In this document: positions 57,064 through 64,000 of the stretch, one piece after another
Layout: every line of letters begins with the position of its first letter
How positions within the stretch are numbered: the first letter of the stretch is position 1
Source of the DNA: Agriotes lineatus
Lineage: Eukaryota > Arthropoda > Insecta > Coleoptera > Elateridae
Assembly: GCA_940337035.1 (NCBI GenBank)
Contig: OW679203.1
Span: 78,445,061 to 78,509,060, forward strand
Direction: 5' to 3'
DNA: 64,000 bases
Position numbers and translations under genes: made by a program
Notes under the pieces: generated by a model
The model's input: only the letters and a program-made list of their open reading frames with translations
Database searches by the model: none
Told to the model about the DNA's origin: nothing

Positions 57064-58363
57064 TACAGTAAAATTGTCGTTTTACCTTTAAAAAAATGGC
57101 CGCGGCGATTCCTCTTGCCCAGTGGTTTAAGGTCATTAGACAAAAGTAAAACCAAAAAGGCGTCACCCCACCCCTTGCCAAACAGCCGCCATCTTGATAA
57201 CAATTGAATTTGTTTTTTCTCGCGGTCCATTGGTCGCACAGAAAAAGTTATTGAACAAAAAATATTGGAAATAAAATTCTACACATTTTTGATCCTCGCC
57301 GTGATACCGAGAAGTTAGTATTTAAAACGGTAGAGGGCGACAAAGTTACCAAAAATCTGTTTTCGCCATTCTAGCGCTGTGGGGGTGATTTTTTCCGAAA
57401 ATTGCGAATGTGAAAGTTGTAGTGCTTGAAAAAATATACAGGAATCTCTTTTAATAATGTGATTAATTTAATATAATAATAGTCTCCGAGTGACAGCCCT
57501 TCAAAGTCCGCGCAGCGCGGAGAAGTGGAGAGAGTAAATTATTTATATCCCGCACTTATTATAAATAACGAGATGCCATGTCTGCCATTTGGTTAACATA
57601 AAGAAAACCATTATCGCTCGTACTATTATCCATTCTTAATCAGAATACAATCACGAAACAGCACTCGCAATCGTATTCACGGATTTTTTCCAAGAATTTT
57701 TCACATTGCGTTTATAACAAATTGTGAGCTCTTTTTTCAATAAAAGTTTTAGCAACATTTCTATCATGGTCGATAATAACTCGGCTGTGTCCGAGGCTCC
57801 CAACCAAGACAAAGAAACAACTCCAAAAAAAAAGAAAACGTGTCTGAGTAGACTACAATATGTTTTATGGTTTATGCAAAAAGAAATTACTTTCAATATA
57901 CGAGCCCAGAATCAAATCATTTGGCACAGTTAAGATTTTTCCGGTATCTTTATTTTTTACCCACAAAAGAAAATCTTCTTGGTCAATATTCTTACATCGT
58001 AATTGTAGACGTTTTTAGCAGTATTATAACTTTAACAATAACAAATTACAAAAAGTAGTCGGGAAACACTAACTTTAATAAATATTATACACCAAGTGAA
58101 TTAAACATATGTTTATTCACTAAAAGAGATCATATCTTTGAGTTAATAAATGTTTAATTCAAGTGGCGTATATATGTTTTTATTCAATTTTGACGAAATT
58201 TTGAATAAAACATTTACGAAATATTCAAACCAAGATATAAATTTGCCCATTCATCGTCGATTTGATCTAAATTTTAGTAATTATATATTACACACTACAA
58301 AGAGAAAGAATAATTGAATGTAAATATTTGTAGATAATAAAAATATGTTGTTCTTCATTGAAA

Positions 58364-58416
58364 CTTTTTTAATTCTCTAGTGAATTAAACTTTTTTAATT
58401 CCCTAGTGAATTAAAA
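58364..58416 (+). repeat. short tandem duplication
   Basis: CTTTTTTAATTCTCTAGTGA and CTTTTTTAATTCCCTAGTGA, each followed by ATTAAA, sit head to tail inside the long-arm transposon. Confidence 0.7.
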
Positions 58417-58644
58417 CACTTTTATTTCAATTGTGAATCATAAACTGTTTATGAAGGTTATGGAGTTAATAATGTCACTTTAAACTGTCAAAATTGAATA
58501 AAATAAATTACCGATTCATTTCATTTGGCCCAAACGATCAAAATATAATTTCGTTCACCGTAGCATGTTTTAGTTGAAGTGAAGCAAGCTGTTTGTTGTT
58601 TAATAACATATAGACAGTCGGGTGTCTGTATTATTTTTGCAGAA

Positions 58645-58728
58645 ATGGCACGTGGTAAAGCAATTGTCAATTTGTTCAAGTTTGGTCATTCCTGTGGCAA
58701 AATTTACAAACAATTGCAATTATCATAT
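58645..58728 (+). pseudogene. possible Tc1-type transposase N-terminus
   Basis: MARGKAIVNLFKFGHSCGKI followed by YKQLQLSY resembles the helix-turn-helix start of Tc1-like transposases (M-x-RGK…IV-x-L-x-K-x-G-x-S-x-x-x-I-x-x-x-L). It decays within 30 codons. Its position inside a TA-flanked inverted-repeat element supports the reading. Confidence 0.4.
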
Positions 58729-58863
58729 TATATAATAAATATTACACATTCTGGGCTCATATACTCCTTTCCCATCATTTTCATTTCTTTTGCCTATACC
58801 AATTTCTCGGTATCGCGGCAATGACCAAAAATGCGTAGAATTTTTGTAGGTTGTGAAAACCTA

Positions 58864-59036
58864 TTCACATTGAAACTACTTGAGTGACGTGGCGATTTTA
58901 TCTCGCAAAAGAGAAATGGTTACTTCGCTGCCCCGGAATATATCGTACATTCACATTGAAACTATTTGAGTGACGTGGCGATTTTATCTCGCAAAGAGAA
59001 ATGGTTACTTCGCTGCCCCGGAATATATCGTACATT
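58864..59036 (+). repeat. 86-bp tandem duplication
   Basis: TTCACATTGAAACTAC(T)TGAG … CGGAATATATCGTACAT occurs at 58864 and again at 58950, nearly identical. A third partial direct echo links TTTCTCGGTATCGCGGC near 58803 to TTTTCGGTATCGCGATA near 59216. Confidence 0.88.
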
Positions 59037-59481
59037 TCCCACTCTGTGCGGACTTTGAAGGGCTGTCACTCGGAGACTATTTAAATCAATCCCATTATTA
59101 AAAAAAATTGGTTCATATTTCACATTTGAAATTTTCGGAAAAAACCACCCCCCACAGAGCTAGAATGGCGGAAACAAATTTTTGGTAACTTTGTTGCCCC
59201 CCTACCGTTTGAAATACCAACTTTTCGGTATCGCGATAAGGATCAAAAATGTGTAGAATTTTATTTCCAACATTTTTTGTTCATGAACTTTTTCTGTGAG
59301 ACTAATGGATCGCCAGAAAAAACAAATTCAATTGTTATCAAGATGGCGGCTGTTTGGCAAGGGGTGGGGTGACGCCTTTTTGGTTTTACACTTGTCTAAT
59401 GACCCTAAACCACTGGACAAGAGGAATCGCCGCGGCCAATTTTTTTAAGGTGACGGGGTATTTTCCGACAATTTTACTGTA

Positions 59482-60090
59482 CTAGATACATTCTACTTCG
59501 AAACGGTAAGTATGTCTTATTCCAGCTTCGAGAGCTTAGTCCTCACTTAACTGCAATGGCGTCTGTCTCTACTTAAGTGATACGCAGCGGACAGCGGTAA
59601 ATTCCACCTCAATGTAACTAAACGACAAACTACTCAGCGGCTGTTCTACAAATTTGAAATATCGTGACAGAGTGTGACATCGAAAGAAACATTGGAAACG
59701 AAATAATATGTAAGAAGCATTAGAGCATTACAAAAATGAAGTGCTATAGAGAATATGGATTTGATTACTTTGGGGACGACAATTTATGATACCCTCAGAT
59801 GTACCCCTCGCCGGTATATTAATCTATAAATTCATATTTTTCCACCACTTTGACTATATTCTCTGACCAGAACCTTCGGATTTGTTTACATGTCTTACTT
59901 TATTCGCCGTTTCCATTAAAGAATTTCTTTATTCTACTAAAATTTTTCGAAGGAGTTATAAGTAGTGATACTACCACATATTCGTTAATAGTCTAATGTG
60001 TAAATTTTTAAAGTAATTATAATAAATATAAATGGCACAACTATTTATGTATATTAATTTACTTTAGTCTAAGTTCTGTACATTTTGTAG
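59482..60090. other. gene E intron, 3' part
   Basis: AT-rich intron ending CATTTTGTAG at 60090. Nothing else seen. Confidence 0.4.
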
Positions 60091-60860
60091 CGGAGGCGAG
60101 CAATACTCATCAGAACACTTCACTCTTAAATATGGATATTATAAAGATGGCGCTGATGTAGCTATAGGAATCAAAAATAGCTCTATTCGACAATTTATTT
60201 GTGATACAAATGATAAGAACACTCTCGATGAATATGACCAGCATAATGACGTAGGAATTATACAAGTAATAGCTTCTATATATAGCTAGCACTTTCAAAA
60301 ATCTATTACTGATCTTCTAGACTTCCAGCAAAATACAGCTGCTGCGAAAATATTTTGGGCAGTTACCCAAGGATAATAATTTTGTGTGGGATTACAGCGA
60401 CTATATCTTTCTATCTAACGCAAAGCCTGACTCGGTAAATTTTTCAATACGGCAATTAATTAGGTTATGAATTTACTTTTCCAGAATAATGGAGTCGTTC
60501 CTTGGCTTATTTTAACAAAAAGAATAGGTGCATATTTTTGCCGAAAGCTGTTAGGAGACAATCTAGTTAATTTCGGTGATATTTGCATTCCTTACTACCA
60601 TAGTGCTGGTAAAAACTACTGCAAGGTAAGCATGTTTTTTCAAGATTGGCCGTTTCCGTTTATCATCTTCATTTCAGGCTGACTGTGGATCGGGGCTTGC
60701 AGTAAGAATAAATAACAAAGAAACGCTCGTAGGTCTACTAGCAAATAAAGTTGATTGCGGGCGTCAGCGTTCTGTTGCCACTTGCGTAAGCATAACGAAA
60801 CATGTTTATTGGATCAAAGAAATGGTGTATTTGTCTAGTAACGGAAAACAGTCGGTTTAA
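60091..60860 (+). CDS. gene E, remaining inactive-trypsin exons
   Basis: Exons 60091-60265, 60321-60434, 60485-60625 and 60678-60860 match gene D exons 4-7 in length (175, 114, 141 and 183 bases against 175, 108, 147 and 183), phase and sequence. They read GGEQYSSEHFTLKYGYY … HNDVGIIQ (Asp102 present), LRKYFGQLPKDNNF, PWLILTKRIGAYFCRKLLG, and KNYCKADCGSGLAV where the GDSGG motif should be: Ser195 is Cys. LVGLLANKVDCG and VYWIKEM complete the fold to the TAA at 60858-60860. The preceding exon (56025-56116) ends in AG and this one starts with C, completing a Ser codon as in gene D, so they are taken as one gene across a 3,974-base intron. A Cys nucleophile could in principle act, but without His57 this is unlikely. 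Confidence 0.8.
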
Positions 60861-60907
60861 AGACGAACTTTTTGTATATGTTCTGTATCTTCTTTATTGT
60901 GGAAGTA

Positions 60908-60913
60908 AATAAA
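60908..60913 (+). terminator. polyadenylation signal of gene E
   Basis: AATAAA 48 bases after the stop codon of the last gene E exon. Confidence 0.6.
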
Positions 60914-61071
60914 TGTAACCAACAAATTTAAATATGTATTGCAGTTAGGTGTTTGAAAGCTATATTTTTTTATGATAAACTTAATAACTGCTTTATGTAC
61001 AATTAAAATTTAACTAATTGTGTTTGCTCAGTCTTATGCCAGTTAGTTATTGTAGAGTTTGTCATATTTTA

Positions 61072-62039
61072 ATGTCTCGGTTTTTCATCTATATTTTACT
61101 GTGTGGTAAGTACATTGAATAAAGGTATGAAGTTGTAGCAATGGTGATTATTCTTACATTCTCTAACAATTTGTAACTTTTTTAAATTGCACCAACTACA
61201 CTTTGTATGGATAAGTCTAATAGATGTATTATTAAGACTATCTTGTAGTAGTCCAAAACTAGCTTGCTTTCTAAAAAACTACTTTTTAGGATTTGTTAAG
61301 CAGTTGACATGCGGAGACCGAATTCGTCAAGAGAATCATCCAGTTCCATCGGAATCTCTTTCTTCACCACGACCGGAACTATCTCCTCTACCACGTAAAG
61401 GCTCTAATCTATCTTCCTTTCCACCGCTTCATTCACCATCTGTTTTACCAGTTGGTTTACCACCTGCAGAATTTGCTGAAAAACCTGTAGAATTTATTCC
61501 ATCACTTTCAGTACCAACTGCTCCTCTGACATCTGCTTTCGTACTTCCCCATCTACAGGAAAACCAACAACCTTTATCACCATCTGCTCCATCCGCCCCT
61601 CTCGCACCTTCCTTCGTACTCCCTCATCCACAGAATAACCCGCTACCTTTACCACCATCTGCTCGGGGATCTCCTCCTCTTTTTCATTATTTCGATCTAG
61701 GTCCACCTTCTGGTCTACTACAACATCAACAGCGAACTTCAGGGCTTGCACATAAATTAAAAAATATTGGTATGGTAAACATAAATTTCTTAGAGATGTT
61801 ATATAACACAGGCGTTTGTAGACCCTCCATGGGACCCCAAAGTGCCGCACGTCGTAGATCCACCTAAAGAGGTGGAAGCAGACAAATACCTGGTAAAGTT
61901 AATTCAACTTTTAGATTATTTATTGTTAATTGGAAGACGTATTTCAGTGTTCTCTATTCAAAATGGAAGTTCCACTATGCTCTTGTGTAATAGTGTCGAA
62001 AACCTTTGCGCTTACGGCATGTGACTATTGCATGAGAGA
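61072..62039 (+). CDS. gene F, signal, Pro-rich and first protease exons
   Basis: Exon 1 (61072-61105) encodes MSRFFIYILLC plus one base, with a GTAAGT donor. Exon 2 starts at 61290 (TTTTTAG|GATTTG) and reads GFVKQLTCGDRIRQ followed by about 150 residues rich in Pro, Ser and Leu, including a twice-used FVLPHxQxNxxPL block. The end, VDPPWDPKVPHVVDPPKEVE then ADKYL, is in another phase. A 37-base intron (61775-61811, ATG|GTAAAC … ACACAG|GCG) would join the two in phase; otherwise there is a one-base frame break. After the donor CTG|GTAAAG and a 55-base intron, exon 3 (61948-62039, 92 bases) reads CSLFKMEVPLCSCVIVSKTF then ALTACDYC, again without catalytic His. No CGTMRIC loop or long polyproline run is present, so the arm is much shorter than in D or E. 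Confidence 0.72.
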
Positions 62040-63263
62040 GTGAGTGTTCTGTTTTGTTTTAATTTCCTTTGGGTGGAGCATTCCGTTTCTTTGGTTATTA
62101 TACTTTAAATATAATTTATGACGAGTAATTAACCCAAAAGCGCACACACCAATTCTGGAGGGATGTAGAAGATTTGTAATCATAATTTTCCAAGCGCCAC
62201 CAAATTATATATTCTCGCCCACCACCTCTTGTGGGGGTCTCCCAATGCAAAGAGAGACGATTACGGTGTCGAAATGGAGTTGAGATCGAGCAGCTGGGTG
62301 GACTTGTATAATTTTCTCATAAATTCATTTGGAAACGGTTGTACAGAGTACACATGAAAATTACACCGAACACACAATACTGCAGGTCAAATATCCTACG
62401 AAAAGCCGAAGCTGATAGGTTTTCAACTGATTACTAGTAGGATAAAAGCCGTAACGGTAACGTTACGGCTTAGAGGATTGGATATTTGAATTCTTCTAGG
62501 CTGTTCACAATTCATCTTGAGTATTAAAGATGCCCTCCCTACTGACAAAAAGCTAAATTTGGGTCCTTGAGGCGAATACTTCAGTGACACTCACGTATAA
62601 AGGCAGTATCAAGTTTAATTCTAAATACAAGCAATATAAAAAGCTCTAGCCACGAGGAAGGGAGGTAAAAAATGTGCAAAGTGTATCTAGAGAGGTGTAA
62701 AACACAGAAGGTAATCATATGGTAATTCAATAGAAACATTACTGACATGGAGCAAAAACGGGTCTGCAGCTTGAAGTAATACAGTTCAGAGAGCTCCAGC
62801 TCCCAAAGGTTTACTTTGTGCTGCAGGAGGGGCTATCACCAGAACTGGGAATCAAGCTGGCCCACGTCTAGGCCGCTTGCACGGCCGAAAAGCTTGATTG
62901 GCTTGGGGCACGGCTGACCCACAAAGAGGGTTGCCCGCAGGGCAGAAGTGTCAGAACCTGGCCATGAAAGTTGGGCTACTTATTCAAATATTTATTAAAT
63001 GAGAGAGGCGAATTCTAATTAATCGTCTATTGGCTGCCGACGGTCTTAATTTTGACGGCAAGAAGATCTGGTTAACACGTCTAGCTTCTTCGCTTGTTTG
63101 CATCATTTTTTTTATCTTCTAATACAGTAATAACGAACAGCCTCTTCCAAGCAGCCTTCGAGTAGCCTTCCTGTTTCGGATCGAGTATCATTTGGTGCCT
63201 TATTAGTCGCAGATTGGCGTTTAGACCGAACATCCTCCGATAATTCTTCTTTCTTTTTTGCAG
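62040..63263. other. gene F intron
   Basis: Donor GTGAGT, acceptor TTTTTTGCAG. It contains a perfect 11-base-arm hairpin at 62446-62471 (AAGCCGTAACG, GTAA loop, inverse) and a GC-richer patch at 62760-62960; neither has a known function. Confidence 0.5.
62446..62471. repeat. small perfect hairpin
   Basis: AAGCCGTAACG and its exact inverse CGTTACGGCTT are separated by four bases. No T run follows, so it is not an obvious RNA polymerase III terminator structure. Confidence 0.8.
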
Positions 63264-64000
63264 TACCAATATGACGTATATACCGGAAGACTTTACAGTG
63301 ACGTATGGAGTTTTTAATAAACAAAGCGGGAATAAGGATACGAAAGCAGTTAGTCATCGTGTTCAACGGTTAATTCATCATCCAAAGTGCTACTCGTTAA
63401 CGAATGTCTACACCCCCGATTTTGACATCGGGATTGTTCAGGTAAGTTCCTAGCAGGTGTCTGGCTTAGTAACTCTATCTTAACAATTTTCCACTATAGG
63501 TTTTTGAGGAAGTTCAACTTGCCCACCATTATTTCGCACGATTGCCCATAAATGTGAAAGATAGTTGGAATGACAAGCAGTACCTACATTTAAGTAATTT
63601 GAGAACATATGACGTAAGTTGTTGATATTTGGTGGTTTTATAAAACCAAGCAGCGACTATTCTTGAAGCAACAATGTTGAACACTTTTATAATGTAACAA
63701 ACTACTTCCAGGTCTTCCCAGCGCCTCCCAAGGATTCGGTATGGCACGTGCTGACCAAAAAGATAGACAAATCATTTTGTGACTTACTAGAAACCAAAGA
63801 AGTTGGGTTGAACAATACTTGCATATCTTATCATCATATGGGCGGTAGGAGCGCATGCCAAGTATATTGTTTCCCCTCTGAACGCTATGAATTCATTACA
63901 GCAGCTCTGTTGTTAGGTTGACATTGGGACAGCACTAACTGTAAGAAATAATCGAACCGCCGATAAACTGATAGGGTTGCTGGTAAATAAAGCTGGATGT
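63264..64000 (+). CDS. gene F, remaining inactive-trypsin exons (cut by window end)
   Basis: Exons 63264-63441, 63500-63613, 63712-63861 and 63916 onward follow the D/E pattern and phases. They read IPEDFTVTYGVFN, RVQRLIHHPKCY and DFDIGIVQ (Asp102 present), then FARLPINVKDSW, KKIDKSFCDLLE, YHHMGGRSACQ|VDIGTALTV. The catalytic Ser195 is Ile, which rules out classical serine or cysteine protease chemistry. In the last exon the family frame (KLIGLLVNKAGC) is reached only after one extra C in CCGCCC at 63956-63961; read literally, a stop follows soon after VRNN. Either a recent frameshift or a sequence error. The 3' end lies beyond the window. Confidence 0.75.

Larger units (their letters stand above)
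57064..59481. mobile_element. 2.4-kb transposon with ~450-bp inverted arms
   Basis: The arm 57064-57516 is repeated inverted at 59044-59481 with high identity. The outer ends read TAGTACAGTAAAATTGTCG at both sides, so TA duplication with CAGTAAAATTGTCG termini is the likely structure, as in Tc1/pogo-like elements; the exact border is ambiguous by three bases. The interior has a possible Tc1-type HTH remnant and an 86-bp tandem duplication. It lies in the intron between exons 3 and 4 of gene E. Confidence 0.82.

Overview
This is nuclear DNA from an animal, most likely an insect. Coding DNA is split by short AT-rich introns with GT/AG borders. There are no bacterial operons. The spaces between genes are full of decayed eukaryotic transposons: piggyBac, hAT, mariner and IS630/Tc1-like DDE elements, LINE reverse transcriptase, LTR-like blocks, MITEs and tRNA-derived SINE heads. 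I cannot name the species.

Bases 1-22,240 are mostly intergenic. They hold two diverged copies of an LTR-like region with a TGGCGCCCA primer-binding-like site (about 2.15-4.58 kb and 8.9-10.8 kb) and one nearly perfect piggyBac element (15,032-17,393) with an intact 566-aa transposase and TTAA on both sides. One weak minus-strand exon (968-1039) and one small secreted-looking ORF (7,945-8,178) are the only other gene candidates.

Bases 22,241-64,000 carry the main content: a tandem family of six plus-strand genes (called A-F here). Five have a recognisable tiny first exon encoding a short hydrophobic signal peptide that ends in a split Gly codon (…G|GT). All have a large second exon encoding a Pro/Thr/Ser-rich secreted protein, most with CG(T/S)MR(I/L)C mini-loops. 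D, E and F continue through five or so short exons into a trypsin-fold domain of about 230 residues. In all three the catalytic Ser195 is replaced (Thr in D, Cys in E, Ile in F), the catalytic His is gone, Asp102 is kept, and the IVGG activation N-terminus is missing. They are therefore predicted non-catalytic serine protease homologues fused to mucin-like, polyproline arms. A, B and C have the signal exon and the Pro-rich exon but no recognisable protease domain. A has 15 tandem 20-21-residue units, each with an Asn-X-Ser sequon, and a decayed 3' tail. Gene D gives a fully in-frame seven-exon model of 766 aa. E and F each contain frame breaks that could be real decay or sequence errors.

Between and inside these genes lie a hAT element inserted in an older CXC-type transposon gene with a perfect 8-bp target duplication (31,241-32,621), a CAGTGCC MITE flanked by TA (38,569-38,942), decayed LINE and mariner fragments (45.6-51.2 kb), a DDE transposase with one frameshift lying between 110-bp inverted arms (51,324-53,476), and a 2.4-kb transposon with 0.45-kb inverted arms sitting in the long intron of gene E (57,064-59,481).
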